Source of the DNA: Desulfovibrio sp.
Lineage (GTDB): Bacteria > Desulfobacterota > Desulfovibrionia > Desulfovibrionales > Desulfovibrionaceae
Assembly: GCA_031272405.1 (NCBI GenBank)
Contig: JAISTW010000047.1
Location: 36,880-100,879, forward strand
DNA: 64,000 bases
Direction of reading: 5' to 3'
Below, piece by piece: positions 18,210 through 28,570 of the stretch. The notes under the pieces are model-generated. The model was not told the DNA's origin. It was given only the letters and a program-made list of their open reading frames with translations, and searched no databases. Position 1 is the first letter of the stretch; each line of letters opens with the position of its first letter. A program made the position numbers and the translations under genes.

Positions 18210-19349
18210 ATGGAGCCGATTGTTTTTTCGACGGACGACGCGGCAAGTCGCCTGAATGTCATCCTGCCCGGCCTGGGGCGGGACGCGGCTTTCGGCGGCA
18301 TGACCTCGGCTTTGGAGCTGGCCCGGCACCTGGCGCCGAACTACGACCGGTTGCGCTTCGTCTCCCTGTACGAGGACGCGGCGCGTTTTTCAGGCGACGA
18401 AAGCCTTGATCCGATCATCAGGGCCGGCCAATGTTTTTACGCAGCCTCGGGGGAACCGCTGCCCTGCAATGCCGGGGACGTTTTTCTGGTGACGTACTGG
18501 CCCGGTTTCGCCTTCTGGGAGGCGACGCACCGGGCCCGGCTTCAGCGCGGGCTGCCGCCGCTGCCCTTTTACTATTTCATTCAGGATTACGAGCCCTCCT
18601 TCGCTCCCTTCGGGGTCAAACACGCCCTGTGCCTCAAAACGTACGCCGCGGGCGAGCTGACCCGCGCCGTCATCAATTCCGGCTGGCTGGCCGAACACCT
18701 GAAGTTGCGCGGGCACAATTTCGCGCGGGAATACGTGCTCACCCCTTCCCTGAACCCCGACATCGCCGCCTGGCTGAACAGGGTCGGCTTTCGCCTGCCG
18801 CCCAAGGACGACGAGCGGACGATAATCCTTTTCTACGGCCGTCCGGGATTGGCCCGCAACTGTTTTGAACTCGGGCTGGAGACTCTGTCCCGTTTTTTCG
18901 CCGATCTTCCGCCGTCGGGCAGGCGGCGTTTTCAGGCTCTTTCCGCCGGTCTGCCCCACGATGATGTGCCCCTGGCCGGGGGAGCGACGCTGAAAAGCCT
19001 GGGCCGCCTGCCCATTGACGATTACATCGCCCTGCTCGCAAGGGCGCATGTGGGGCTTTCGCTTATGATATCGCCTCATCCTTCGTATCCACCGTTGGAA
19101 ATGGCCCTTTTCGGCATGCCTACCGTAACCACCGATTACGGCGTCAAAAAAATGGGGCGCGCCCATCACCTTTTGCTGTCCGCGGCCTGGCCCGATGTGG
19201 ACGAACTCCTGCCCCTGCTGCGGCAGGCCGTTGCCCGGGCGCAGAAGCTCAAGCCCGTCGCCTGCCGGGCCGTCATGCCCTCTGTTTTAAGCAGATTGGG
19301 CTGGGCGGAGAATTTCGCTTCTCTGGGCATTGAGCCCATCAGGCCCTGA
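18210..19349 (+). CDS. WsaF-like glycosyltransferase
   Basis: A 379-residue protein resembling the WsaF/rhamnan-type GT-B glycosyltransferases. It has an N-terminal half with GLGRDAAFGGMTSALELARHL and PFYYFIQDYEPSFAPFG, then a nucleotide-sugar half with ILFYGRPGLARNCFELGLE and a final acceptor loop (GLSLMISPHPSYPPLEMALF), where the Pro-Leu-Glu pattern is the usual donor-binding Glu. It is expected to add a deoxyhexose or similar sugar to a surface glycan. I chose ATG 18210 because the frame from 18093 would overlap the opposite gene. It is followed after 2 nt by a sulfotransferase gene. Confidence 0.8.
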   Translation: MEPIVFSTDDAASRLNVILPGLGRDAAFGGMTSALELARHLAPNYDRLRFVSLYEDAARFSGDESLDPIIRAGQCFYAASGEPLPCNAGDVFLVTYWPGFAFWEATHRARLQRGLPPLPFYYFIQDYEPSFAPFGVKHALCLKTYAAGELTRAVINSGWLAEHLKLRGHNFAREYVLTPSLNPDIAAWLNRVGFRLPPKDDERTIILFYGRPGLARNCFELGLETLSRFFADLPPSGRRRFQALSAGLPHDDVPLAGGATLKSLGRLPIDDYIALLARAHVGLSLMISPHPSYPPLEMALFGMPTVTTDYGVKKMGRAHHLLLSAAWPDVDELLPLLRQAVARAQKLKPVACRAVMPSVLSRLGWAENFASLGIEPIRP

Positions 19350-19351
19350 AC

Positions 19352-20221
19352 TTGAACAAAAACATGCCGCCCGACACCGCCTTTTTCCTGCACATTCCGC
19401 GCACGGCGGGCACCACGCTGAACAGCGTCCTCACAGCCAACTACGCGCCGGAAGAGGTGCTTTCCGTCTACGACAAGGATGACTACAAGGCGCACCGGGC
19501 ACATTCCCCGGCGGAATTGGCCAAAATCCGCCTCATCCAGGGCCATCTGCTGCTGCCGCGCTTCGATCCCCCCGGCATATACGGCCTTGACGTGCGGGTG
19601 TTCACATTCGTGCGCGAACCCGTGAGCCGTCTTGTCTCCGAATACCTCTTCCTGAAAAGCTGGAAGGCGAATCACCTGTACGCGTACCTGCATGAACAGT
19701 CCGTCTCTTTTCGCCGCTACATCGAGAGCGACGACAAAAGGCTGCGCTACAGGGGCAAGAATTTCATGACCCGCTGCATTTCCGGCCTGTCCACAGGCGA
19801 CAGGGCCTATCCGGCCAGGGCCGTGGCCCGGGCCAAACAACATCTGGAGAAGGTTTTTGGCTTTGTGGGCATTCAGGAGCGTTTTCCCGAAAGCCTGCTT
19901 TTGCTCGGCGATTTCCTGCCGCTCAGGACTTTGTTTCACGAGCGGCGCAATACGCTGGAAGGGCAGGCCAGGGAAGAAATTTCGCGGGAGGATCTGGACG
20001 TGGCCCGGGAGCGCAATCAGGGCGACGCCGAAGTCTACGCCTTCGCCTGCGGCCTGTTTTCGGAGCGGGTCGCCGCGGCCGGGCCCGGTTTCGCTGAACG
20101 GGTGCGCCGTTTTTTGTTTTTGAACGACAAATACCGGAAGATGTCGGCTCTGCTCATGCGTTCGACAGCGGCGCGGGACACGGGGCCGATTGGCCTGCCC
20201 AAGGAAAGCCTGTGGCGCTAG
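19352..20221 (+). CDS. Sulfotransferase, family-2 type
   Basis: A 289-residue cytosolic enzyme expected to move sulfate from PAPS to a glycan hydroxyl. The 5'-phosphosulfate loop is visible as FFLHIPRTAGTTLNSVL, and the 3'-phosphate site as VFTFVREPVSRLVSEYLFL. The layout is that of the heparan 2-O-sulfotransferase-like family found in bacterial polysaccharide loci. The ORF begins with TTG at 19352, 2 nt after the WsaF stop. ATG 19364 is an alternative four residues in. The close link to a glycosyltransferase suggests sulfation of the same surface polymer. Confidence 0.8.
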   Translation: MNKNMPPDTAFFLHIPRTAGTTLNSVLTANYAPEEVLSVYDKDDYKAHRAHSPAELAKIRLIQGHLLLPRFDPPGIYGLDVRVFTFVREPVSRLVSEYLFLKSWKANHLYAYLHEQSVSFRRYIESDDKRLRYRGKNFMTRCISGLSTGDRAYPARAVARAKQHLEKVFGFVGIQERFPESLLLLGDFLPLRTLFHERRNTLEGQAREEISREDLDVARERNQGDAEVYAFACGLFSERVAAAGPGFAERVRRFLFLNDKYRKMSALLMRSTAARDTGPIGLPKESLWR

Positions 20222-20279
20222 ACGAGTGGATCAAGGGCAAAATGCTCCGTGGGGACGTAAGCCAGGAGGATGGGTTTTC

Positions 20280-21746
20280 ATGAGTCGGGAATATTTGTAC
20301 CGTCTGCTGTTCGACAAGATAAAATCGTCGGGCGCTTGCCTGATACTGATCAAAATCCTTGATCCGGCCTACAGGATCGAGCATCCATCCGAGCATGAAA
20401 AAATTTTGAAACTGGAGGAGCGCAATTGCCGCCATTACAGAAACAGGGCGCATATTGCGGAGCTGATGCGGTTTTATGACGATGAATACTGCCAACATTA
20501 TTCCGGGGACACCGTCTACCGCGTGTACCGCGACACGCCGCCGGCCTGCAGGCGCGACGGCGTCATCCTGAATGCGGACCATGCCTCGGAACATATCAAC
20601 ATCATGAACGGGTACAGGATAACGCCCGACATGCCGGATGAATACGACAACGACATCTACCTGTTCGGAAACTGCTGGGCCTTCGGCGCCTGCGCCGAAG
20701 ACAGGTTTACCGTCGCGGGATTCCTGCAGAAATTTCTGAACGAACGCTGCTTGACAAAGAAATTCCGCGTCAGAAACGCCGCCACAAGATATCCCTTTGA
20801 GGAAAGCATGATTCAGGCTCTCAGCCACCATTACAGTTTCAACAGGGGGGACATGGCGGTATTCATCTCCCATGATATTGACGACAGGGCTGTAGCGGAC
20901 GATATTCTGAAAAAGTTTAACTTCACGGATGCGGATTTTCTGCAATTCTACGATTTGTCTGGAATTTTCGAGCGCCCGCACGAGCACGGCGAACTGTTTC
21001 TGGACAGGGCGCATACGAATCACCGCGGCTACAGAATCGTCGCATCGGCTCTGCTTCAGATCATACTGAGGCCGGCCGGGGAAAGCAAAGCCGCGCTGCC
21101 GGATATTTCGGGCGAGCTGGCGAAGTATGTGCGCTACCTGAAACATATCGCCCAAAAAAGAAAGGGCGGGGACGGCGTGGCCGGCTGCATCGTCATGAAC
21201 TGCAACCCCTTTACCCGCGGGCACATGCGCCTGATACAGGAAGCCCTGAAACAATGCGGTTTTCTGTATGTCTTTGTCGTGGACGAGAACAAATCTTTTT
21301 TCAGTTTCGACGAACGCCTCAAAATGGTGAAGGAAGCCTGCAAAAACGAGAAAAATATCAGTATACTGCCCACGGGGAAAATGATTTTGTCCGCCGACAC
21401 GTTTTCCGAATATTTCACCAAGGAAGAAGCGCAGGATGTAAACATTGACGCCGCCCTTGACCTGGAAATATTCGCCGGGATTGTGGCGCCGATTCTGGGT
21501 CTTAAAAAACGCTTCGCCGGAAGCGAGCCGTTCTGCAACATCACGCGGCAATATAACGCCGAGATGAGAAGAATATTGCCCCAATACGGCGTGGAATTTG
21601 TGGAAATGCCGAGGGAAAAATCCGGCGATCGGGAAATAAGCGCATCGGAGGCTCGTCAATGCCTGCTGGAAAAGAATCTTGAAAGACTCAGGGAGCTTGT
21701 TCCACAGTCCACCTACGAAATTCTGGCGGCCAATGGTCACGTCTGA
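20280..21746 (+). CDS. SGNH-hydrolase-like plus citrate-lyase-ligase-like nucleotidyltransferase fusion
   Basis: A 488-residue, two-part protein. The first half resembles an SGNH/GDSL hydrolase. Block I is present as LFGNCWAFGACAEDRF, but the usual Ser is replaced (G130-N131-C132). A DxxH pair (D242 and H245 in LDRAHTNHRGY) stands where the catalytic Asp-His normally is. The second half is a citrate-lyase-ligase-like nucleotidyltransferase: NCNPFTRGHMRLIQEAL (TxGH at 312-315), a middle part with FSFDERLKMVKEA, and GDREISASEARQCLLEKN near the end. A donor-activating plus acyl-transfer or de-acylating role on a glycan is possible but unproven. The ATG at 20280 follows AGGAGG at 20264-20269. The gene lies between two sulfotransferase genes. 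Confidence 0.7.
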   Translation: MSREYLYRLLFDKIKSSGACLILIKILDPAYRIEHPSEHEKILKLEERNCRHYRNRAHIAELMRFYDDEYCQHYSGDTVYRVYRDTPPACRRDGVILNADHASEHINIMNGYRITPDMPDEYDNDIYLFGNCWAFGACAEDRFTVAGFLQKFLNERCLTKKFRVRNAATRYPFEESMIQALSHHYSFNRGDMAVFISHDIDDRAVADDILKKFNFTDADFLQFYDLSGIFERPHEHGELFLDRAHTNHRGYRIVASALLQIILRPAGESKAALPDISGELAKYVRYLKHIAQKRKGGDGVAGCIVMNCNPFTRGHMRLIQEALKQCGFLYVFVVDENKSFFSFDERLKMVKEACKNEKNISILPTGKMILSADTFSEYFTKEEAQDVNIDAALDLEIFAGIVAPILGLKKRFAGSEPFCNITRQYNAEMRRILPQYGVEFVEMPREKSGDREISASEARQCLLEKNLERLRELVPQSTYEILAANGHV

Positions 21747-21772
21747 GCCGGGGGCCGGCCGCGCGCCGCGTT

Positions 21773-22603
21773 TTATCCGGGCAGCAGGGCGGCCGTTCTC
21801 CTGCGCCATGTGTCGTGAAATTCGGCAAAACAGCCGCGTCTGTGCCGCCCGCGCCGGCTCAGACATTCCATATCTTCGTACATCAGGCCGATTTGCTCCG
21901 GGCAGGCAGGATTCCCGCGCAAATGCCGGGCGTCATACCTTGTGTGCCGCAGATTTTGATGCAGAAAACCGTTCAGCACCAGATTCAGCTCGTCAGCGAT
22001 GACCGGCAGGGAGAAAAATCGGGCGATCCGGCGCAGCGCCGCCTCGGCATCATCCATAAAATCGTCGTAATTGACGAGCAGGTGCGTGTCTTCGCCCGCA
22101 TAGCGGAAACATTCCAGCATATGGACGGCCCACAGCAGGTAGCCGCGTTCAGGGGGCAGGCGATCTCTCTTGTACAGGGATTCGGCGACGCTGGCCGGAT
22201 TGCGAAAAACAATAACGCAATGCGGACGCAAGGGCGCCAATATCTTGTTCCAGAAGGGCAGCAACTTGGTCATTCTGGGTTCTTTCAGGGCGTAAAATCT
22301 GTTGGCTTTGATTTTGTCCGCAAGCAGCTGGCTCGCTTTTATGTGGAAGCCCTGCCGCTCCAGAATTTGCACATCACGCTCGGTCACCGCTTCAAGACTG
22401 TCCCAGCGCATGCCCAGGGCCTCCAGCATCGCGTCGTCAAGGCGCAACACGTCAATGTCTTCCCAATGCCCGAGCGGGTTTGAGGACAGCCCGCCCACAA
22501 GATCGTCGCCGTGGCTCGCGCCGAAAATGCGCAGAGACCGCGAAACGGCGCTTGTGCCGCCGCGGTGCATGCCGAGGATGAGTATGCATTTGGGATCAGG
22601 CAT
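21773..22603 (-). CDS. Sulfotransferase family protein
   Basis: A 276-residue enzyme with PAPS-binding motifs CILILGMHRGGTSAVSRSL near the N-terminus and VIVFRNPASVAESLYKRDR in the middle. It is of a different type from the sulfotransferase 1.5 kb away and closer to generic bacterial sulfotransferase-domain proteins of polysaccharide loci. I place the start at 22603 (MPDPKC), directly before the first beta strand. The frame from 22621 would add MTKGPS. It is convergent with the SGNH fusion gene and divergent from uvrA. The acceptor is unknown. Confidence 0.75.
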   Translation of the reverse strand: MPDPKCILILGMHRGGTSAVSRSLRIFGASHGDDLVGGLSSNPLGHWEDIDVLRLDDAMLEALGMRWDSLEAVTERDVQILERQGFHIKASQLLADKIKANRFYALKEPRMTKLLPFWNKILAPLRPHCVIVFRNPASVAESLYKRDRLPPERGYLLWAVHMLECFRYAGEDTHLLVNYDDFMDDAEAALRRIARFFSLPVIADELNLVLNGFLHQNLRHTRYDARHLRGNPACPEQIGLMYEDMECLSRRGRHRRGCFAEFHDTWRRRTAALLPG

Positions 22604-22719
22604 TGACGGCCCTTTGGTCAAAAAACATTTGTGCCTTGTATACAGGCTTCATTTCGGAAAGTCCACAATCTCGCCGCCTGCGTCTTGCCAAACGCGAGCC
22701 CGCGTTTTAAATAGTCCCC

Positions 22720-25677
22720 ATGAAAAACGACGCGCCGCGCGGCATACGCATTGAAAGAGCGAGACAACACAATCTCAAGGACATCAGCCTGACCATACCC
22801 CGCGACGAGCTGGTGGTGATCTGCGGGCCATCCGGTTCCGGAAAATCCACTCTGGCCTTCGATATCGTCTACGCCGAGGGACAGCGGCGTTATGTGGAAT
22901 CTCTTTCGGCCTACGCCCGGCAGTTCCTGCCCAAGATGAACAAACCGGATGTGGACAAAATCGAGGGGCTTTCGCCGGCCATTTCCCTGGAACAGCAGAG
23001 CGTGTCGCGCAACCCCCGCTCGACTGTCGGCACGGTCACGGAACTGCATGATTTTCTGCGCGTGTTTTTCGCGCGGCTCGGACGCATGTACTGTCCCCGC
23101 TGCGGTCTTCCCATTGAAGCCCGCTCCTCCGATGAAATCATCTCCGATATTCTTGCCTTGCCCGAGGGCGCAAAGTTCATGATCATCGCGCCGCTGGTGG
23201 ACAGGCAGAAGGGAACTCAGGCCGACAGATTCAAAAAGCTGCGGGCCGAAGGCTTTGCACGGGTGCGTGTGGACGGGGTTTTTTATGCTCTGGATGAAGC
23301 GCCCGCTCTGGACAAAAACAAAAAACACAGTATTGATCTGGTGATTGACCGTCTGGTGGCGAAGGGGGACGGCGCCAGCATCCGCACCCGCCTTGCCGAC
23401 TCCGTGGAGTTGGCTTTGCGCTACGGCGACGGGCGGCTTGTTCTGCACCTGCCGGACGAGAAGCGCGACATTGTCCACTCCACCACCTCGGTCTGTCCGA
23501 GCTGCCGCATATCTCTGCCCGCCCCCAGCCCGCAGCTGTTTTCCTTCAACGGCCCGCAGGGGGCTTGTCCTCGCTGTGTGGGACTGGGTTCCATAGACTA
23601 TTTCGAGCCACGCCTCATTGCGCCCAACAAGGGGCTTTCCCTCAAGGAGGGCGCGCTTCTGCCCTGGGGGAGCAGAAGTTTGGCCCGCTACGAAAGCGCC
23701 CTCGCGGCCTTGGGCAAACGCTTTGATTTCAGCCTGACCACTCCTCTGGCCGACTTTTCCGAAGATGCGTTGGCCGTCCTTTTTTACGGCGAAGACGAGG
23801 CGGGCAGACCCGCCCGTTCATCCCTCGGGCTGCGCCGCAACTGGATGGGCGGCAACGTGGCCCTGGGCGCGACAGGCGATTACCAGAGCGAACATTTCGC
23901 CCATCTGCGGGCGGCGGCGCGCATTGATCACGCCCACATCGTTCGGCGTTGGCCCGGCGTCATCCCCCTGCTGGAGTCGGGCATGCAGTACGGCGAAGCC
24001 TGGCGGGAAGAGCTTGCCCGTTTCCGTCAGTCCACCAACTGCCCGGATTGCGGGGGAGCGCGCCTCAAGCCTGAGGCCTTGGCCGTGCGCGTGGACGACC
24101 TGAACATCGCCGCTTTTTGCGACCTTTCCGTGGAGCGGGCCCTGGCCTGGCTCAAGGAGCGGACCTTCGGCGGCATGCAGGTACGCATCGCCGAACCGTT
24201 GCTCAAGGAAATCACGCGTCGCCTCTCCTTTATGCTCAACGTGGGTCTGGAATATCTTTCCCTGGGGCGGGCCATGATCACTCTTTCCGGCGGCGAGGCC
24301 CAGCGTATACGGCTGGCCTCCCAGCTCGGCTCGGGACTGGTGGGCGTGACCTATGTGCTGGACGAGCCTTCCATCGGGCTGCATCCGCGCGACAGCGAAC
24401 GTCTGCTGGGCACGTTGCGCTCCTTGAAGGAGCGCGGCAACACCGTGCTTGTGGTGGAGCACGATGAGGCCACCATCCGCGCCGCTGACGCGGTGATTGA
24501 GCTTGGCCCCGGCTCCGGCGTTCAGGGCGGGGAAATCATGTTCCAGGGCTCCGTGGAAGAGCTTGTGGGCGGAGCCGACACCTTGACGGCCCGCTATCTG
24601 CGCGGGGACATGCGCATATCCCTGCCCGAGGCGCGGCGCGAGGCCAGAGGGGCTATCGTGCTGCGCAACGTGACCACCCACAACCTGCGCGGCATTGACT
24701 GCCGTTTCCCCCTGGGCGTGTTGACCTGCGTGACCGGCGTTTCCGGCTCGGGCAAAAGTTCTCTGGTGGTGGATACCCTCTACAAGCATTTGGCCATCAC
24801 TCTTGGTTTGCGCGTGGACCAACCGGGCGCCATCGGCGGTCTGGAATACGATGGGGCCGCTCCGGTGGAACGCCTGGTGATCATTGACCAGACTCCCATT
24901 GGCCGCACTCCGCGTTCCAACCCGGCCACCTACACCAAGATTTTTGACGAGATACGCCGCATTTTTGCCCTGACGGCGGACGCCAGACGCCGCGGGTACA
25001 CGGCGGGGCGCTTCAGCTTCAACGTGCGCGGCGGCCGTTGCGAAACCTGCTGCGGTGACGGGCAGTTGCGCGTGGAAATGCACTTTCTGCCGGATGTCTA
25101 TGTCACCTGCGATGTGTGCAAGGGCCGGCGCTACAACCACGAGACGCTGGAAGTGCGCTACAAGGGCCTCAATATCGCGGAAGTGCTGGATTTGACCGTA
25201 CATCAGGCTCTTGATCTGTTCGAGGCCTATCCGTCCCTGCAGCGCCGCCTGGCCGTGCTGGAAGAAGTGGGCCTGGAATACGTGCGTCTGGGGCAGTCGG
25301 CCACCACTCTTTCCGGCGGCGAAGCCCAGCGCATCAAGATTTCGCGCGAGCTGGGCAAAAAATCCCTGCCCGGAACAATGTACGTGCTGGACGAGCCGAC
25401 CACCGGTCTGCACATGCACGAAGTCGGCAAGCTTATCAAGGTGCTGCACGCCCTGGTGGACAGGGGCGCGAGCGTGGTGGTCATAGAGCACAACGCCGAC
25501 ATGATCCTGGCTGCGGATCATGTGCTGGATATGGGCCCCGGCGGCGGGGAAAACGGCGGGCTGATCATCTCCTCCGGCACGCCGGAAGACCTGATTGCCG
25601 ACCCGAATTCCGTGACAGGCCGTTTTCTGGTGCGGGGGCATCAGGACAGGCGCAGGAGAACTGGACGCAACGTCTAG
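22720..25677 (+). CDS. uvrA: Excinuclease ABC subunit A
   Basis: A 985-residue ATPase that recognises bulky DNA lesions and loads UvrB for nucleotide excision repair. Two ABC cassettes are visible: Walker [13 protein letters not shown] near residue 40 and [15 protein letters not shown] in the second half, each followed by an LSGGEAQRI signature. Zinc-binding cysteine pairs occur at [20 protein letters not shown] and [19 protein letters not shown] followed by CDVCKGRRY. The length is slightly above the usual 940. It is a housekeeping gene sitting inside the surface-glycan region, in the same direction as glf 54 nt downstream. Confidence 0.98.
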   Translation: MKNDAPRGIRIERARQHNLKDISLTIPRDELVVICGPSGSGKSTLAFDIVYAEGQRRYVESLSAYARQFLPKMNKPDVDKIEGLSPAISLEQQSVSRNPRSTVGTVTELHDFLRVFFARLGRMYCPRCGLPIEARSSDEIISDILALPEGAKFMIIAPLVDRQKGTQADRFKKLRAEGFARVRVDGVFYALDEAPALDKNKKHSIDLVIDRLVAKGDGASIRTRLADSVELALRYGDGRLVLHLPDEKRDIVHSTTSVCPSCRISLPAPSPQLFSFNGPQGACPRCVGLGSIDYFEPRLIAPNKGLSLKEGALLPWGSRSLARYESALAALGKRFDFSLTTPLADFSEDALAVLFYGEDEAGRPARSSLGLRRNWMGGNVALGATGDYQSEHFAHLRAAARIDHAHIVRRWPGVIPLLESGMQYGEAWREELARFRQSTNCPDCGGARLKPEALAVRVDDLNIAAFCDLSVERALAWLKERTFGGMQVRIAEPLLKEITRRLSFMLNVGLEYLSLGRAMITLSGGEAQRIRLASQLGSGLVGVTYVLDEPSIGLHPRDSERLLGTLRSLKERGNTVLVVEHDEATIRAADAVIELGPGSGVQGGEIMFQGSVEELVGGADTLTARYLRGDMRISLPEARREARGAIVLRNVTTHNLRGIDCRFPLGVLTCVTGVSGSGKSSLVVDTLYKHLAITLGLRVDQPGAIGGLEYDGAAPVERLVIIDQTPIGRTPRSNPATYTKIFDEIRRIFALTADARRRGYTAGRFSFNVRGGRCETCCGDGQLRVEMHFLPDVYVTCDVCKGRRYNHETLEVRYKGLNIAEVLDLTVHQALDLFEAYPSLQRRLAVLEEVGLEYVRLGQSATTLSGGEAQRIKISRELGKKSLPGTMYVLDEPTTGLHMHEVGKLIKVLHALVDRGASVVVIEHNADMILAADHVLDMGPGGGENGGLIISSGTPEDLIADPNSVTGRFLVRGHQDRRRRTGRNV

Positions 25678-25731
25678 ACTTTCTTTAAAAAGGCTTGCCC
25701 TTCGGGTGAAGACATGACATAGTTTCCGGGC

Positions 25732-26895
25732 ATGATTCCCTCGGACCTCAAATACCTTGTCGTCGGCGCGGGCCTGTGGGGCGGCGTGCTGGCCGAGCGC
25801 ATCGCTTCCGAACTGGGCGTGCGCGTGCTGGTGATTGAAAAACGCGATCACATCGGCGGCAACTGTCACAGCGCCGTTGATCCGGCCACGGGCATTGAAT
25901 GCCATGTATACGGCACGCACATTTTTCACACCTCCATCCCGCGCGTATGGGACTATATCCGCAAATTCACCGAATTTACCTCTTATCGGCACAAGGTGCT
26001 CACCGAGCACAAGGGCCGAGTCTATCCCATGCCCATCGGGCTGGCGACCATCAACATGTTTTACGGGCTCAACCTGCGCCCCGGGGAAGTGGCGGATTTT
26101 ATCCGCCGCGAGGCCGCGAAGGGAGCGGATGCCGACAAGCCCCCGGCCAATCTGGAAGAAAAGGCCGTATCCCTCATCGGGCGGCCTCTTTATGAGGCTT
26201 TCATCAAGGGCTACACCTGGAAGCAGTGGGAAAAAGACCCCAGGGAACTGCCCGCCGGGATAATCACCCGCCTGCCCGTGCGCTGCAATTACAACTGCGA
26301 TTATTTCGACGACCCGTGGCAAGGCATGCCTCTGCGGGGGTATGCGGCCCTTTTCACTGCCCTTTTCGGGCATCCGCTCATTGAAGTGCGTACCGGCGTT
26401 TCCTGGGTGGATGTCGCCGGACGCGTTCCCCCTTCCTGCACGGTGCTCTATTCGGGCCCTCTGGACGAGCTGTTTGGCTATTCCCTCGGCGGGCTGGAAT
26501 GGCGCGGCCTGCGTTTCGAGCGGGAGACATTGCCCTGCCCGGACGCTCAGGGCACGTCCGTGCTCAATCAGGCCGATGTGGAAATACCTTGGACCCGTAG
26601 CCACGAGTTCAAGCATCTGCATCCGGAACGCGGCCCCCAGGGCGACAGCACCGTCGTCGCGCGGGAATATTCCCGGACATGCACTCCGGGCGACGAGCCG
26701 TATTATCCTGTCAACACGCCCCAGAATCAGGCTCTTTTGGACAAATACAGGGCGCGCCTGGCGGCTGAAGCGCCGAATATAACGGCCGGCGGCCGTCTTG
26801 GCGGCTACCGCTATCTGGACATGGATAAAACCATTGACGACGCGCTCGGCGTTTTTGAAAGGCTGCGCGCGGCTCACGGGGAACGCGGCGTATGA
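25732..26895 (+). CDS. glf: UDP-galactopyranose mutase
   Basis: A 387-residue flavoenzyme converting UDP-galactopyranose to UDP-galactofuranose, the donor for galactofuranose in surface glycans. The FAD-binding start KYLVVGAGLWGGVLAERIA, the IEKRDHIGGNCHS segment, the substrate part VYGTHIFHTS and the later YTWKQWEKDPRELPAGII region are typical. The C-terminal RLGGYRYLDMDKTIDDAL closes the FAD site. It overlaps the next glycosyltransferase gene by 4 nt, so the two belong to one operon. Galactofuranose is absent from mammals and common in bacterial O-antigens. Confidence 0.96.
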   Translation: MIPSDLKYLVVGAGLWGGVLAERIASELGVRVLVIEKRDHIGGNCHSAVDPATGIECHVYGTHIFHTSIPRVWDYIRKFTEFTSYRHKVLTEHKGRVYPMPIGLATINMFYGLNLRPGEVADFIRREAAKGADADKPPANLEEKAVSLIGRPLYEAFIKGYTWKQWEKDPRELPAGIITRLPVRCNYNCDYFDDPWQGMPLRGYAALFTALFGHPLIEVRTGVSWVDVAGRVPPSCTVLYSGPLDELFGYSLGGLEWRGLRFERETLPCPDAQGTSVLNQADVEIPWTRSHEFKHLHPERGPQGDSTVVAREYSRTCTPGDEPYYPVNTPQNQALLDKYRARLAAEAPNITAGGRLGGYRYLDMDKTIDDALGVFERLRAAHGERGV

Positions 26896-28511
26896 CTCCG
26901 AGCGTGATGGAGCTTTTGAGACGGGATCTGAACGGGGAGATGAGCATTCTGTCCCTGGAGGACAAATGCGCCTTTGTGCGGCGGCAGATACGTCTCATGG
27001 TTCTGAGCGGAAACATGGCGGTGATTTTCGCCAACGCCCTGAGTTCAGCCCCCGGCTTCGGCGGCGCGCCGCAGGCCCAGCTGCTCTTTCTCCACTGCCT
27101 GAGCAGGGCCTCTCATGCCTCGCCGTTGCGGGCCGACGTTATGGAAATGCTGGAGGACATAAGTCCCGATGCGCGGCGACGAGCTTGGCTGGACGCCGTC
27201 AGGGAAACCCCCCTGTCGAGCATGCTGTCGGACAAGGTTTTTTACAGCGCCAGGCGTCCCGCGAGCTTGTATGACGAATTGCTGGATCTGCTGGCCCGCG
27301 AGCCGTCGCACATCGGCGCTGCCTCGGCCTTGCTGCATATGGATTTTCTCCATTTCCGCGAGCCTGAAGCCTGGCTGGACAAATTCCGCTGTCCGGCGGA
27401 ACTGGCCGTCCCCTGGCGCAGCGCGCTTTTTCTGCACTACGCCTCGCGCGGCCGCTGGGCCGAAGCTTTGCCCCTGTGGGAGCAAACGCCCGAAGAAGAC
27501 CGTAACCCTTACGCCTGTGTCTATGCGGCGGACAACTATATTCTGGCCGGGGACGGCGAATCCGGCATCAAGGCCTACATGCGCGCTCTGCGTCTGGACG
27601 GCGGCCTGTACCCCGTTACCTTGCGGCTGGATGCCCTGCTTTCCCCCACAGCCTTGCGGACGGAACTGCTTGCGGAACGCAAGACAGCAATCTGCCTGTA
27701 TTCCTGGAACAAGGGGCCCGTGTTGGAGCAGACGCTGCGCGCCCTGGCCGACACAGACACCGGCGCGGCCCCCATTTTCGTCCTGCTCAACGGCTGCACG
27801 GACGACAGCGCCGCCCGCGTCAAGAGCCTGCGGGAGCTTTTTCCCGGCCGGACATACAGAACCATTTCCCTGCCCGTGAATATCGGCGCGCCGGCGGCCC
27901 GCAACTGGCTCATCCACCTGCCCGAGGTACAGACATGCGATCATGTGGCCTTTATGGACGACGATGTGGTCATGCCCAGGGATTGGCTTGTCCGCTACCT
28001 CACCGAGATGGAAAAAGACCGGCGCAACGCCGTGGTAGGCTGTAAGGTGGTCTTTCCGTCGGAATACGATGAAGCGCCGGTGCTGCAAAGTCTGTATTAT
28101 TCCGTGCGCACGGCCAGGGCCGGTCTTTTGCGGTTGGGCGTGGGCACACCGGAGTCCGACGCCCGCGACACGGGGCTGTATGCATTCACCCGACCCTGCC
28201 TGCACGTGATGGGGTGCCTGCATTTGCTGCGCCTGAGCGCCCTGCGGGAAGTCGGAGATTTTGACATAGGCTTTTCCCCCTCCCAGTTGGACGATGTGGA
28301 CCACGATCTGCGCACCGCTCTGGCCGGATACAAAATCATCTATTGCGGCCAGGTGACCTGCCTACACCATCAGAAATCCGGAGCAGCCCTGCAGCGGGAC
28401 GTTATTGCCGCCCAGAAAACCACAGGTCCCGTGGTCGGACACGACATCAAACTGATGTACAAGCACCAGTCCAACCTGCGCCGTTTGGCTGACCTGGCCG
28501 AACTGGTGTGA
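26892..28511 (+). CDS. GT2 family glycosyltransferase with long helical N-terminal region
   Basis: 539 residues. The first 255 or so are mostly helical, with paired hydrophobic repeats that look TPR-like (for example AADNYILAGDGESGIKAYMR). The second half is a GT-A domain of family 2: AICLYSWNKGPVLEQTLRAL, then the acidic metal-binding motif VAFMDDDVVMPRDWL, and an acceptor loop with SQLDDVDHDLRTALAGYKI. It overlaps glf by 4 nt (ATGA), which suggests it could use UDP-galactofuranose or build the same glycan. The acceptor is not identifiable. Confidence 0.82.
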   Translation: MTPSVMELLRRDLNGEMSILSLEDKCAFVRRQIRLMVLSGNMAVIFANALSSAPGFGGAPQAQLLFLHCLSRASHASPLRADVMEMLEDISPDARRRAWLDAVRETPLSSMLSDKVFYSARRPASLYDELLDLLAREPSHIGAASALLHMDFLHFREPEAWLDKFRCPAELAVPWRSALFLHYASRGRWAEALPLWEQTPEEDRNPYACVYAADNYILAGDGESGIKAYMRALRLDGGLYPVTLRLDALLSPTALRTELLAERKTAICLYSWNKGPVLEQTLRALADTDTGAAPIFVLLNGCTDDSAARVKSLRELFPGRTYRTISLPVNIGAPAARNWLIHLPEVQTCDHVAFMDDDVVMPRDWLVRYLTEMEKDRRNAVVGCKVVFPSEYDEAPVLQSLYYSVRTARAGLLRLGVGTPESDARDTGLYAFTRPCLHVMGCLHLLRLSALREVGDFDIGFSPSQLDDVDHDLRTALAGYKIIYCGQVTCLHHQKSGAALQRDVIAAQKTTGPVVGHDIKLMYKHQSNLRRLADLAELV

Positions 28512-28570
28512 TGTCAGAGGAAATGCTCCTCGGTTTTCACCTGCGTGTATGCCGTGCATGCTGTCTATGA

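Noticed and set aside
20154..21866. 570-codon frame on the minus strand
   Set aside because: Antisense to the SGNH/nucleotidyltransferase fusion, with no motifs of its own.
23818..26877. 1019-codon open frame on the minus strand
   Set aside because: Antisense to uvrA and glf, both certain. The frame shows the repetitive Ala/Gly/His/Gln style of GC-rich shadows.
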